A stretch of DNA of 64,000 nucleotides from contig LM994626.1 in assembly GCA_000752675.2 (NCBI GenBank), forward strand, positions 256,447 through 320,446, read 5' to 3'. The notes beneath the pieces are model-generated. The model was not told where the DNA came from, did no database searches, and saw nothing but the letters and a program-made list of their open reading frames with translations. The position numbers and the translations under genes are program-made. Below, one piece after another: positions 35,385 to 44,610 of the stretch. This stretch comes from a bacterium OL-1. Its GTDB lineage: Bacteria > Actinomycetota > Coriobacteriia > Coriobacteriales > Atopobiaceae. Numbering within the stretch: position 1 is the stretch's first letter; every line of letters begins with the position of its first letter.

Positions 35385-36266
35385 ATGGCAGACGCCAAAG
35401 AGGAAAAGATCAAGCAGGAGATGGACGAGGTGCTGCACGGCCGCTCGAAGGCGGCGCAGGGCCCGGCCGGCTTCAAGCAGAATGAGTACACCAAGATCCA
35501 CCACGTGATTGGGGTCATCTCCGGCAAGGGTGGCGTTGGCAAGTCGTTTGTCTGCGGCAGCCTAGCCGTTGAGCTGGCACGCTCCGGCGCACGCGTGGGA
35601 ATCCTGGACGCGGATATTACCGGTCCCTCCATCCCCAAGATGCTGGGCCTTGCCGGCGAGCGCGCCACCGCGGTGAACGACATCCTGGTGCCTGCCACCA
35701 CAAAGGGCGGCATCGAGGTCATGAGCGCCAACCTCGTTCTCGAGAACGAGACCGACCCCATCGTGTGGCGTGGGCCGGTGATTGCAGGCGCCCTCAGGCA
35801 GTTCTTCGAGGAGTGCGCCTGGGGCGAGCTTGACTACCTGCTCGTCGACATGCCCCCGGGAACGGGCGACGTGCCCCTCACCGTGTTCCAGTCCCTGCCC
35901 ATCGAGGGCGTGGTGGTTGTCTCCTCGCCGCAGGACCTCGTGCAGATGGTCGTGGGCAAGGCGTTCAACATGGCGTCCATGATGAGCGTGCCCGTGCTTG
36001 GCCTTGTCGAGAACATGGCCTATGTCACCTGCCCCCACTGCGGCGAGAAGATCTGGCCGTACGGGCCAAGCCACCTTGCGCAGACGGCAGACGAGTACGG
36101 CATCGACGCGCTGGGCGAGCTGCCCATCGATCCCGCGCTTGCAGCTGCCTGCGACCACGGCACCCTTGAGGACGAGCTGCCCCAGGGCTTCTTGCCCAAG
36201 GCCGTGGAAGCCGTTGTCTCCACCTGCGAGTTCGATGACGCCAAGGCGTCAGGGGCGGCGGAGTAG
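35385..36266 (+). CDS. Mrp/NBP35-family iron-sulfur carrier ATPase
   Basis: A 293-residue P-loop protein (ApbC/Mrp group) that binds and delivers Fe-S clusters. It has the deviant Walker A GKGGVGKS (47-54), DADITGPSIPK, VDMPPGTGD as Walker B, and the cluster-binding CPHC pair in the C-terminal third. ATG 35385 follows GGAGAGGAA; upstream in-frame codons lack homology. It leads a three-gene run with two flavoproteins, spaced by 3 and 1 bases, suggesting a joint role in redox cofactor supply. Confidence 0.93.
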   Translation: MADAKEEKIKQEMDEVLHGRSKAAQGPAGFKQNEYTKIHHVIGVISGKGGVGKSFVCGSLAVELARSGARVGILDADITGPSIPKMLGLAGERATAVNDILVPATTKGGIEVMSANLVLENETDPIVWRGPVIAGALRQFFEECAWGELDYLLVDMPPGTGDVPLTVFQSLPIEGVVVVSSPQDLVQMVVGKAFNMASMMSVPVLGLVENMAYVTCPHCGEKIWPYGPSHLAQTADEYGIDALGELPIDPALAAACDHGTLEDELPQGFLPKAVEAVVSTCEFDDAKASGAAE

Positions 36267-36269
36267 CGC

Positions 36270-37505
36270 ATGCCCTCTCGGCCGAGAAGCACATCGCGCG
36301 CGGGCCGCGGGCCGTCGCGACTGGCACGGGAGCGCGAGCTTGCTGCACAGGCACAGGCGGTCCGACTACCTGCCCAGGTAGACGTAGTCGTTGTGGGCGG
36401 CGGGGCGTCGGGCCTCGCCGCCGCCATCACAGCCGCCGAGGCGGGCGCCCGCGTGGTTGTGGTCGAGCGCGCGCTTGAGTGTGGCCGCAGCATCCTCGCC
36501 ACAGGCGGCGGGCGCTGCAACCTCGCAAACGCGGACCTCGCGGCCGAGAGATACCGGCACCCCGGCTTTGTGTCCGCCGTCTGCGGGAAGCGCTTCCTCG
36601 AAGACGTGCTGGGCTTCTTCTCGGCATGCGGACTTGCCGTAGCCGAGGAGGAGGGCGGCAGGCTCTACCCCGTGACGCGCGAGGCATCCTCCGTGCGAGA
36701 GGTGCTGGTGGCACGGGCGCGCAGGACGCACGTGACGCTTGCCTGCGGCCGTGAGGTTGCCGGCGTCTCTCGGACGTCGCGCGGTTTTGATCTGGAGCTT
36801 GTGCCTACGTTTGAGGGCGTCCAGCGAGAGACGCTGGGCGCGCGGGCGGTCGTGATTGCCACAGGTGGCGGAGAGAGCTCACTCGCCCGTGGTCTTGGCC
36901 TTCCCCTGGTGGACGCGAGACCAGTCCTGTGCCCCCTTGCGTGCGAGGGGCTCGACTTCCCCGCGCTTGACGGGCGGCGGACACGCGTCGCGGCGACCCT
37001 TGTGCGGAATGGCTCCACCATTGCGTGCGAGGCGGGCGAGCTGCTCTTCAGGCCGTACGGCATCTCCGGCATCGTAAGCTTTGACCTCTCGCGCAACGCG
37101 CTACCGGGAGACAGACTAGCTCTCGACCTGCTCCCCGAGGTGGACGCGGGCATTGCCCGCGAGCTTACGATGCGCGGGGGTACAGTGGGCCTGCTCGACG
37201 ATGCGGTTGCCGCCCAGCTGGGCAAGCTCAATGGCACGGCCGAGGACGTGGTTGCCCACGCAAAGGCCGTGGAGCTTCTCGTCACTGGTATTGCAGACGA
37301 GAAGCGCGCCCAGGTTACGGCCGGCGGCGTTGACGTGAGTGCTCTGGACGCCTTGACGCTTGCGTGTCCGGGCGTGCCGGGCGTGTTTGCCTGTGGCGAG
37401 GTCGTGGACGTCGACGGCGCCTGCGGCGGCTTCAACCTTGCGTGGGCATGGAAGAGCGGCATGGTGGCAGGAACAGCCGCCGCGCGACTGGCTGAGAGGA
37501 GATAG
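36270..37505 (+). CDS. BaiN/YhiN-type NAD(P)/FAD-dependent oxidoreductase (HI0933 family)
   Basis: A 411-residue flavoprotein. After a basic N-terminal extension of about 35 residues, the FAD dinucleotide fold VVVVGGGASGLAAA appears, then TGGGRCNLAN, diagnostic for this family, and a C-terminal GEVVDVDGACGGFNL FAD loop. ATG 36270 lies three bases after the Mrp stop with GGAG in front, implying coupled translation. Family members include the bile-acid-inducible reductase BaiN, but most have unknown substrates, so no bile-acid role is claimed. Confidence 0.88.
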   Translation: MPSRPRSTSRAGRGPSRLARERELAAQAQAVRLPAQVDVVVVGGGASGLAAAITAAEAGARVVVVERALECGRSILATGGGRCNLANADLAAERYRHPGFVSAVCGKRFLEDVLGFFSACGLAVAEEEGGRLYPVTREASSVREVLVARARRTHVTLACGREVAGVSRTSRGFDLELVPTFEGVQRETLGARAVVIATGGGESSLARGLGLPLVDARPVLCPLACEGLDFPALDGRRTRVAATLVRNGSTIACEAGELLFRPYGISGIVSFDLSRNALPGDRLALDLLPEVDAGIARELTMRGGTVGLLDDAVAAQLGKLNGTAEDVVAHAKAVELLVTGIADEKRAQVTAGGVDVSALDALTLACPGVPGVFACGEVVDVDGACGGFNLAWAWKSGMVAGTAAARLAERR

Positions 37506-37506
37506 C

Positions 37507-39189
37507 GTGATAGAGGTTTCTGGCATTCGCGTTCCACTCTCGCAGCTGGACGGGACCGATGCCCGCGAGCAAGCCGTTGTCCGCAGGGCACTTGCCCGGC
37601 GCCTGCACGTGCGACCAGAGGAGCTTAGCCGCGTCACGCGCCGCAAGCGCTCCATCGACGCACGCAAAAAGGGCGACATCCAGCTCATCTTCACGCTGCG
37701 CGCAGAGCTTGCCGGTGGGGCACAAGCAGAGAAGACGCTCCTCGCAGGGTTAGCCTCCAAGCGCGAGGCCGGTAGCGTTCGTGTTGTGGAAGCTGTCGAC
37801 AAGGACTTCCCGCAGCCGCTTGCGTGTGCGTCGCACGATCAGGTCCCCATCGTTGTTGTGGGGGCAGGCTGCGCGGGCCTCTTCTGCGCGCTCTCGCTTG
37901 CGCGCGCGGGTTTGGAGCCACTTCTTGTCGAGCGTGGCGACGATGCCGCACGGCGGTCACGTGTGGTGCGCCACCACAACGAGACGGGCGAGTTTGACCC
38001 CGAGAGCAACATCCAGTTTGGCGTGGGAGGCGCCGGAACCTTCTCCGACGGCAAGCTGCAGACGGGGACCAAGAGCCCCTTCCACCGGCTTGTGCTCAAG
38101 ACCTTTGCGAACGCCGGCGCGCAGCAGCGCATCCTGTGGGACGCAAAGCCGCACATTGGGAGCGACGTTCTGCCCGAAGTGGTGACGCGCATCGTCGAGA
38201 TGATCGAGGAGGCCGGAGGCTCGGTGCGCTGTCGCTGTCGCCTGGTTGACCTCGACGTGAGCGGTGGACGCGTGCGTGCGGTGACACTGCGCTCCGAGGA
38301 CCCGGAAACGGGAACCGTCACCGAGGAGCGCGTGCCCTGCTCAAGGGTCGTGCTTGCCTGCGGTCACTCAGCTCGTGACGTCTTTGAGCTACTCTCACAG
38401 CGCGGCGTGCCCATGAAGCGCAAGACCTTCGCGATGGGTGTGCGCATCGAGCACCTCCAGGTAAACATCGACCGCGCGCTCTACGGGCCGGCAGCCGGAA
38501 ACCCCGCGTTGGGTGCCGCGCCATACAGCCTGGCCGTTCACCTGCCTTCGGGTCGCTCTGCCTTTTCGTTCTGCATGTGCCCCGGTGGATACGTGGTCTC
38601 GGCTGCAAGCGAGCCGGGCGGTGTGGTTACCAACGGCATGAGCTACTCGGACCGCGCGGGCGAGAACGCAAACTCGGGACTACTCGCCAACGTGTTCCCC
38701 GAGGACCTTCCCGGTGACGACGTTCTGGAAGGCGCCAAGCTGCAGCGCGCATGCGAGAGGGCTGCGTTCGAAGCAGGCGGCGGCAGCTTTGTTGCGCCGG
38801 CGCAGCTGGTGGGAGACTTCCTGCATAGCAGGCCATCATCGGCAGGCGGAGACGTTAAGCCAACCTACCCCAGAGGAGTGACGTGGGGAGACATCTCCCG
38901 TTGCCTCCCCTCTTACGTCACCGAGACGCTTCGCGCGGCGATTCCCGAGATGGGGCGCAAGCTTCGCGGCTTTGACCGTCCGGATGCGGTGCTCACGGGC
39001 GTTGAGACAAGGTCAAGCTCACCCGTGCGCGTGACGCGCGGAGACAATCTGCAGAGCGTGGGCGTGCGCGGCCTTTGGCCCGTGGGCGAAGGGGCCGGCT
39101 ATGCCGGCGGTATCATGAGCGCGGCGGCCGACGGCCTGCGTGTGGCCGAGGCCGTTGTGGCGGATGTGACGGAGGAGCTTGGAGCGTAG
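37507..39189 (+). CDS. FAD-dependent dehydrogenase (COG2509 type)
   Basis: A 560-residue flavoprotein with a family-specific N-terminal domain (KRSIDARKKGDIQLIFTL, a RNA-binding-like fold) followed by the FAD motif VVVGAGCAGLFCAL near residue 120, NIQFGVGGAGTFSDGKL, and a C-terminal PVGEGAGYAGGIMSAAADG loop. GTG 37507 sits one base after the upstream stop, with GAGGAG ahead of it. These proteins are widespread in anaerobes and of unknown substrate. Third gene of the Mrp cluster; convergent with gtrA. Confidence 0.88.
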   Translation: MIEVSGIRVPLSQLDGTDAREQAVVRRALARRLHVRPEELSRVTRRKRSIDARKKGDIQLIFTLRAELAGGAQAEKTLLAGLASKREAGSVRVVEAVDKDFPQPLACASHDQVPIVVVGAGCAGLFCALSLARAGLEPLLVERGDDAARRSRVVRHHNETGEFDPESNIQFGVGGAGTFSDGKLQTGTKSPFHRLVLKTFANAGAQQRILWDAKPHIGSDVLPEVVTRIVEMIEEAGGSVRCRCRLVDLDVSGGRVRAVTLRSEDPETGTVTEERVPCSRVVLACGHSARDVFELLSQRGVPMKRKTFAMGVRIEHLQVNIDRALYGPAAGNPALGAAPYSLAVHLPSGRSAFSFCMCPGGYVVSAASEPGGVVTNGMSYSDRAGENANSGLLANVFPEDLPGDDVLEGAKLQRACERAAFEAGGGSFVAPAQLVGDFLHSRPSSAGGDVKPTYPRGVTWGDISRCLPSYVTETLRAAIPEMGRKLRGFDRPDAVLTGVETRSSSPVRVTRGDNLQSVGVRGLWPVGEGAGYAGGIMSAAADGLRVAEAVVADVTEELGA

Positions 39190-39218
39190 GGCCGCCGTGC
39201 AGCCGCCGGGTACCGGCT

Positions 39219-39611
39219 CTAGCGCTGTCTGAACGTCAACGACCTGTTGAGGAAAAACTGCAGGAGCCCCGCGGTCACAAGGGCAACGAGCTTCGCCACG
39301 AATGGCAATGAGAAGGGCATGCCGGCATGCGCAGCGAGAGCGGCAATCACCAGCTCTTGCACGCACATGCCGCAGGCCCCCACGCAGATAAAGACCGCAT
39401 ACCGACGGGCAGGCCTATCCGTCACATGGAAGGTGTGCTGGCGGTTGAGGAAGAAGCTCAGCGTAAGCCCAACTGCCACACTCACCACGTTTGCAACAAG
39501 CGGCTCCAGGCCGCCCAGCGACGTGAGCGCGAGGAAAACGAGCATGTCGACGGCAGAGCAGACGCACCCAAAGAGCGCGTACGAGACCAGCTGTCGAAAT
39601 GCCTGGTGCAT
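39219..39611 (-). CDS. GtrA-like membrane protein
   Basis: A 130-residue protein with four predicted membrane helices. The pattern LVSYALFGCVCSAVDMLVF, then FFLNRQHTF and, at the end, FLNRSLTF, is typical of GtrA proteins, which help flip or move lipid-linked sugars in surface-polysaccharide modification. No glycosyltransferase is adjacent; the nearest is the 18.8-21.8 kb gene. It starts 13 bases after the PTS EIIB gene on the same strand. Confidence 0.87.
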   Translation of the reverse strand: MHQAFRQLVSYALFGCVCSAVDMLVFLALTSLGGLEPLVANVVSVAVGLTLSFFLNRQHTFHVTDRPARRYAVFICVGACGMCVQELVIAALAAHAGMPFSLPFVAKLVALVTAGLLQFFLNRSLTFRQR

Positions 39612-39624
39612 GGCAGCGCGAGCG

Positions 39625-39909
39625 CTACTTGTCTCTCACTGCATCGGCGAGGCGCTTGAGCTCCTCGTCCTGGTTCATGCCCGTGAGGAACGCGACACCG
39701 TTGAAGACGGGGACGTCAAACTCGCCCTCCGGACGAACCACGGCAACGTATGCGTCGGCGTCCTTGAGCGCCTCGTCAAGGTCGGCGACAGCGACTGCCT
39801 TGACATCCGCCTCGATGCCATCGGCTGCAAGCAGCTTCTTGACCTTATAGGCTACGGTCGCAGAGGTTGCGACTCCCGAACCACATGCAACGACGATCTT
39901 TGCAGCCAT
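39625..39909 (-). CDS. PTS EIIB component, galactitol/lactose type
   Basis: A 94-residue domain with the phosphorylated cysteine C9 in VVACGSGVATSA. ATG 39909 is preceded by AGGAGG. It would receive phosphate from a type 2 EIIA and hand it to an EIIC sugar carrier, but neither is adjacent. The only matching EIIA in the window is at 28246-28707. Such detached pieces may serve a distant EIIC or have regulatory jobs. A -10-like TATGAT lies about 55 bases upstream. Confidence 0.87.
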   Translation of the reverse strand: MAAKIVVACGSGVATSATVAYKVKKLLAADGIEADVKAVAVADLDEALKDADAYVAVVRPEGEFDVPVFNGVAFLTGMNQDEELKRLADAVRDK

Positions 39910-40064
39910 GATGCCTCCTTGATAGCTTGACAACCGTCACGCAATACTTCTCTGGCGGAACACATCATACCCCACGCGTGCAGCTGAACCCCGGGCGCAT
40001 TGGCTTCCGAGCCTTGGGGTGGCCAAAGCGACCACATGTGGCATGCCGCAATTTGGTGCAGGCA

Positions 40065-42290
40065 TCAGTGCTTCCCGCGGTACTTGCGCCGCGTCGCGTG
40101 GGCGCTCCCCTTTCTTGCGCCTGCCTTGAGACGTTTCATGACCTCTTCCTCGCTCGTTCCCTCAAATTGGCTCTTGAGTTCGACGAGCTGGTCACGAATG
40201 CGAGCCGCCTGTTCATACTCCATGTTCGCAGAGGCGCTTGCCATCTCCTCCTCGAGCGAGGCGATGACCCGCATGACCTCCTCACGTGGGAGTTTGGAGA
40301 GCTCGGCGGCAACTGCCTCTGCCGTGGATACCTCCGCGGGAGCGCCCTGTTCCTCTGCCCCCTCCCCCGAGGCGGTATAGAAGGCTCCATCCTTGCGCTT
40401 GCGCTTTCCCACGTTGGCCTGTGCCTCTGCGAGAAAGCCTGAGATGTCATTGATTGCCTTACGCACCGTCTGTGGCTCGATGTGGTGCTCCTCGTTGAAC
40501 TTCTCCTGGATGGCACGACGCCTTCGTGTCTCGTCGATAGCCTCGCGCATGGAGTCCGTTATCTCATCGGCATACATGATGACCTCGCCAGAGACGTTAC
40601 GGGCAGCGCGCCCCATGGTCTGGATGAGCGAGCGACGATTTCTGAGGAAGCCTTCCTTGTCGGCATCGAGGATGGCAACGAGCGAGACCTCGGGTATGTC
40701 GAGCCCCTCTCGCAGGAGGTTGATGCCCACGAGCACGTCGATCTTTCCCTCGCGAAGGTCCCGGATGATGTCCACGCGATCGAGCGTTGCAGTGTCTGAG
40801 TGCATGTAGTTAACGCGGAACCCCTCGTCCAGGAGGTGATCGGTGAGGTCTTCTGCCATGCGCTTGGTAAGGGTGGTCACAAGCACGCGCTCATGGCGCC
40901 CCACACGTTCGCGAATCTCGGAGATGAGGTCATCGATCTGTCCGTGGACCGGCCGTACCTCGATCTTTGGGTCGAGAAGACCGGTGGGACGGATGATCTG
41001 CTCCACCTCCTGCTGCGTTACCGATTCCTCGTAGTCTCCCGGCGTTGCAGAGACGTAGATGAACTGAGGGATGCGCGCCTCAAACTCGTCGAAGCGCAGC
41101 GGCCTGTTGTCCAGCGCGGAGGGAAGGCGGAAGCCGTGCTCGACGAGCGTGACCTTGCGCGAGCGGTCCCCCTCGTGCATGCCACGAATCTGCGGGACCG
41201 TCACGTGGCTCTCATCAATGATGCAGAGCATGTCCTTGGGGAAGTAGTCGATGAGCGTGTAGGGAGGCTCGCCGGGAGCGCGCCCGTCAAGGTGGCGCGA
41301 GTAGTTCTCGATGCCATTGCAGTAGCCCATGTTCTCGAGCATCTCGAGATCATAGGCCGTGCGTTGCGAGAGCCTCTCGGCCTCAAGCAGCATGTTGTTT
41401 GCCTTGAGCTCGGCCACGCGCTGCTCAAGCTCCTCAGAGATGGTCTTCAACGCGTGGGTGATCTTGGGACGCTCGGTAACGTAGTGCGAGGCAGGCCAGA
41501 TGGGGATGGCGTCGAACTCGCGCACGACCTCCCCGGTCATGTTGTCCACCTCGGCGATCTGCTCGACCTCGTCTCCAAAGAACGATATGCGCAGGGGGTT
41601 CTCGGCATAGGGCGGGAAAACGTCCACGGTGTCACCACGCACGCGGAAGGTGCCACGCTGGAGATCGTAGTCGTTCCTGTCGTACTGGATGTCTATGAGG
41701 TTCTTGATGAGGTCATCCCGGTCGAGCGGGACCTCCTTATCCACGTTGGGCGCAAGGCCAGCGTAGTCCTGAGGGCTGCCGATGCCGTATATGCACGAGA
41801 CGGACGCTACCACAATGACGTCGCGACGCGAGAGCAGGCTCGAGGTGGCCTGGTGGCGCAGTTTCTCGACCTCCTCGTTGATGGAGGCGTCCTTTTCGAT
41901 GTAGGTGTCACTCTGGGGAACGTAGGCCTCTGGCTGGTAGTAGTCGTAGTAGCTTACGAAGTAGACCACCGCGTTGTTGGGAAAGAGCTCGCGCATCTCG
42001 CTGGCCACCTGGGCGGCAAGCGTCTTGTTGGGCTCCATGATGAGCGTGGGGCGCTGCACCGCCTCGATGGTCTTGGCCATGGTGAACGTCTTTCCGGAGC
42101 CGGTGACGCCCATAAGCGTTTGGTAGCGGAGGCCTTCCTCAACGCCATGCGCGAGCTTCTCGATTGCCTGTGGCTGGTCTCCCGCAGGCTCGAAGGGCGA
42201 GACGACCTTGAACGGCGTACCAGCCTGCTCGACGCCAAAGCGCTTGAGCTCGCCGCCAAAACGCTCACCTGTGCTTGAAGCTTTCGCCAT
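40065..42290 (-). CDS. uvrB: UvrABC excision nuclease subunit B
   Basis: The damage-verifying helicase-like subunit of nucleotide excision repair. The 741-residue protein has Walker A GVTGSGKT near 60, the beta-hairpin region [22 protein letters not shown] box (IIDESHVT), the C-terminal helicase motifs, and the UvrC-binding UVR domain ([18 protein letters not shown]). ATG 42290 follows GGAGAGGAG. A LexA-type box lies upstream, so SOS control is likely. It is monocistronic. Confidence 0.96.
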   Translation of the reverse strand: MAKASSTGERFGGELKRFGVEQAGTPFKVVSPFEPAGDQPQAIEKLAHGVEEGLRYQTLMGVTGSGKTFTMAKTIEAVQRPTLIMEPNKTLAAQVASEMRELFPNNAVVYFVSYYDYYQPEAYVPQSDTYIEKDASINEEVEKLRHQATSSLLSRRDVIVVASVSCIYGIGSPQDYAGLAPNVDKEVPLDRDDLIKNLIDIQYDRNDYDLQRGTFRVRGDTVDVFPPYAENPLRISFFGDEVEQIAEVDNMTGEVVREFDAIPIWPASHYVTERPKITHALKTISEELEQRVAELKANNMLLEAERLSQRTAYDLEMLENMGYCNGIENYSRHLDGRAPGEPPYTLIDYFPKDMLCIIDESHVTVPQIRGMHEGDRSRKVTLVEHGFRLPSALDNRPLRFDEFEARIPQFIYVSATPGDYEESVTQQEVEQIIRPTGLLDPKIEVRPVHGQIDDLISEIRERVGRHERVLVTTLTKRMAEDLTDHLLDEGFRVNYMHSDTATLDRVDIIRDLREGKIDVLVGINLLREGLDIPEVSLVAILDADKEGFLRNRRSLIQTMGRAARNVSGEVIMYADEITDSMREAIDETRRRRAIQEKFNEEHHIEPQTVRKAINDISGFLAEAQANVGKRKRKDGAFYTASGEGAEEQGAPAEVSTAEAVAAELSKLPREEVMRVIASLEEEMASASANMEYEQAARIRDQLVELKSQFEGTSEEEVMKRLKAGARKGSAHATRRKYRGKH

Positions 42291-42315
42291 GGCCCTCTCC
42301 TCTCCCTGGAGCCAG

Positions 42316-42337
42316 AGTATAACAGAACGCGTGTTCT
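42316..42337 (-). promoter_or_regulatory. LexA (SOS) box and -10 element of uvrB
   Basis: AGAACGCGTGTTCT (42324-42337) matches the Gram-positive/actinobacterial LexA consensus GAACnnnnGTTC exactly. On the minus strand it is followed three bases later by TATACT (42316-42321), a good -10, placing the operator just upstream of the -10 where LexA would block RNA polymerase. The -35 is weak, as is common for regulated promoters. Confidence 0.75.
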
Positions 42338-42392
42338 ATATCTAGGCTACCGCAAAGTATTTCTCGATAGTGCAGCACCTGCTGCGGCCGGA

Positions 42393-43106
42393 TTACTGCT
42401 CGACCGCCAACCCCGTGGGATAGCTGTCACGGTACCCCTGATACGCCTCGTTCACGCGGCGCAGGTACTCGCGCGTCTCCGTGTACGTGATGTTGTCTGC
42501 AAGCTCGCCAGGCTGGGCGAGCCACTCCTCGACCTTCCCCATGCCCGCGTTGTAGGCGGCAATAACCTCGTCCGTCGAGGAGAGGTTCTTTTGGAGAAAT
42601 GCAAGGTAGGCCGTACCGTACTCAATGTTTGTCGCTGGGTCGAGGAGGTTTGACGGGTCATAGGCGTTTGAGTCGACAAGCCCCATGCGAGCCAGCTCGG
42701 AGGAGGTCTGCGGCATCACCTGCATGAGGCCGAGGGCCCCCGCAGATGACTGGGCATTCTCGTCCCAGCCCGACTCGCACTTGATGACGGCGGCAACGAG
42801 CAGGGGGTCCACGCCATGGCGCTCCGCCGACGCCTGGATGTCCCGAGCGTGGCTCACGGGATAGAGCGTGCGCCGGGCGAGCGTTGTGGGGGTGGCGGCG
42901 AGAAGGACGCAGGCCACGACCACGATACCCACCAGCATGAGCGGCACCACGCGATACCAGCAGCCAAACCGGCGACTACGCGTACGCCTGCGCCGGGGGC
43001 GGGAGCGCCTGGCAGGGCGCTTGCCTGCCGCGGGACGGCCGTTCGTAGGTGTATGCCTCCTTGCGGCAGGTCGTCTACCCCTTGGATTCGAGGAACGAAC
43101 GCTCAT
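42393..43106 (-). CDS. Membrane-anchored lytic transglycosylase (SLT family)
   Basis: A 237-residue cell-wall enzyme that cleaves peptidoglycan between MurNAc and GlcNAc. An extremely Arg/Pro-rich cytoplasmic tail (1-48) precedes one membrane helix (about 51-71). The SLT domain has catalytic Glu111 in KCESGWDENAQS, followed by AGALGLMQVMP and AYNAGMGKVEEWL. Its start overlaps the coaE end by four bases (ATGA), so it is translated with coaE. The basic tail is unusual in length and may bind nucleic acid or phospholipid. Confidence 0.92.
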   Translation of the reverse strand: MSVRSSNPRGRRPAARRHTPTNGRPAAGKRPARRSRPRRRRTRSRRFGCWYRVVPLMLVGIVVVACVLLAATPTTLARRTLYPVSHARDIQASAERHGVDPLLVAAVIKCESGWDENAQSSAGALGLMQVMPQTSSELARMGLVDSNAYDPSNLLDPATNIEYGTAYLAFLQKNLSSTDEVIAAYNAGMGKVEEWLAQPGELADNITYTETREYLRRVNEAYQGYRDSYPTGLAVEQ

Positions 43107-43747
43107 CGGGGGGTTCCACCCTCACGCGCCGGGGACCGCACCCAGCCATCCCGCTCGCGCGAATCCCACCAGGCGCGAACCTGCGCGGCCAAGTCCTTCT
43201 CGTCTCCAACGTTATCGAATACAACGTCTGCGTGCGAACGCAGGTACTCATCAGAGGGCTGCAGGGCAACGCGTCGGTTGAAGTCCGCCACGTCCATACC
43301 ACGCCCCTGTGCCCGCACGCGACGCAGGCCAAGCGGCGCAATCACGCAGAGAACCTCGTCTACCTGGGAAAGCATGGATTCGACGCGGTCGAGCAGCGGA
43401 ACCTCAACCACGCAGACAGGGGCGTCACCAGAACTCTCCTCCCTGGCAAGCGTACAGGCAAGCGCCTCCGAGATGAACGGCAGTTCGATGGCCTCGAGTC
43501 GCGCCCCACCCTCGGGCGTGGCAAACGCCCTCTTGGCGAGAAGCGTCCGGTTTATCTCGCCCGTTGTGGGGTTCACGAGGTCTTCGCCAAAGGCCTTGGC
43601 CACGGCGGCCGAGCAGGCACTTCTCGGCGAGAGCACGCTTCTTGAGACCTGGTCGAGGTCTATGCGCGAGGCACCCAACCCCTCAAGAATCCGGGCAACG
43701 GTCGACTTGCCCGAGGCAATGCCACCGGCGAGAAATACCTTGTACAC
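43103..43747 (-). CDS. coaE: Dephospho-CoA kinase
   Basis: The last step of coenzyme A synthesis: phosphorylates the ribose of dephospho-CoA. The 214-residue P-loop kinase has GGIASGKST at residues 8-16, DLDQVSR for substrate, and VVEVPLLDR in the Walker-B area. ATG 43747. It is coupled to the downstream transglycosylase by a four-base overlap. Length is normal for the family. Confidence 0.94.
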   Translation of the reverse strand: MYKVFLAGGIASGKSTVARILEGLGASRIDLDQVSRSVLSPRSACSAAVAKAFGEDLVNPTTGEINRTLLAKRAFATPEGGARLEAIELPFISEALACTLAREESSGDAPVCVVEVPLLDRVESMLSQVDEVLCVIAPLGLRRVRAQGRGMDVADFNRRVALQPSDEYLRSHADVVFDNVGDEKDLAAQVRAWWDSRERDGWVRSPAREGGTPR

Positions 43748-43818
43748 AGGTTGCCTCCAGCTGCGATTTGAGTGCGTTCAAGGAATACCATCATCGCACG
43801 CCGAGGGGCGCGCGTCAG

Positions 43819-44229
43819 CTAGGACTTGACCTCGAACTTCTCGTGGCACTTGGGGCACGTCACGCGCAGCTTGCCCTTCCCTCGCGGCACGCGGACCTTC
43901 TGCCCGCACGAGGGGCACTTCACGTGCTTGTAGGTGCGCAACTCGTTGGCCGCGCGACCGGGGTTCTGCAGCCATGGCCTCACAGGCCCCATTGCCCTGA
44001 GAAAGGCGTCGTTCTCGCTCATGCGGGCGTAGACGTTCTTGGAGCACATGCGCCAGACCGCATAGACGACTAGTGCCATGGAGACCCAGCTGAGCCAACC
44101 GGTGTGCATAAACAAATCGACAATGGCGAGAATGACCGCCACCCAAACGCAAAGGTTGGCGAGGTCGTCTGGTCCACGGCGCCCGTTCATAAACTGCTGC
44201 GCCCTGCGGTTAAAGTCGCCCTGTGCCAT
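43819..44229 (-). CDS. Small membrane protein with C-terminal zinc ribbon
   Basis: A 136-residue protein with two central hydrophobic segments (about 26-62) and a cytoplasmic C-terminus holding a treble-clef/zinc-ribbon pair: CPSCGQ and CPKCHE, separated by a basic RVPRGKGKLRV strand. ATG 44229 follows AGGGGAG. The zinc ribbon at the very end resembles those in small rhomboid-associated or 'DUF' membrane proteins, but I cannot assign a function. No operon partner; the next gene starts beyond 60 bases. Confidence 0.75.
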   Translation of the reverse strand: MAQGDFNRRAQQFMNGRRGPDDLANLCVWVAVILAIVDLFMHTGWLSWVSMALVVYAVWRMCSKNVYARMSENDAFLRAMGPVRPWLQNPGRAANELRTYKHVKCPSCGQKVRVPRGKGKLRVTCPKCHEKFEVKS

Positions 44230-44415
44230 GTCTCCCCTATCGCTAACACACCCATTGCGGCCGCGTGTCCGCTGAATAGCCAACGAACACATGTCTACCC
44301 AAATGGGAGGGTGGCATACGGCATGTCCGTGCGGAATGGAGGCCACGTGGAGCAGACAGGGGCTCGGAGCTATTGAGGGCAATCTCCTCATCAATGGCCT
44401 CTGCGCTAATGAACC

Positions 44416-44560
44416 TGCAATTCTCGATTGATTAGCACGCACTAACCAATCGAAATTTGCAGTTTAATAGCGACCATGCATTTTTCGATTGGTTAGGACC
44501 CTCTAACCGATCGAAATTCGCAGCAATGAAGCTCATCTGCAAATTCCGACCAGATAGACC
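44416..44560. repeat. Palindrome family 5: two and a half tandem palindromic units
   Basis: Unit 1 (44416-44461) and unit 2 (44477-44522) each have 20-base arms of the type TGCAnnTTTCGATTGGTTAG around a 6-base loop, with three or four mismatches per stem. A third lone half, TGCAAATTCCGACCAGATAG, starts at 44538. They fill the 381-base gap between the zinc-ribbon gene and glnQ-like gene, which otherwise has no gene. The AT content is visibly higher than in flanking genes. Confidence 0.7.
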
Positions 44561-44610
44561 GAGATGTTATTCGCCAGTGTGCACCCGCGCCAACTAGTGC
44601 GGCAAACCCC

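Noticed and set aside
44078-44376. Plus-strand frames beside the zinc-ribbon gene
   Set aside because: They run antisense to the membrane segments of the 43819-44229 gene and have no start signals.
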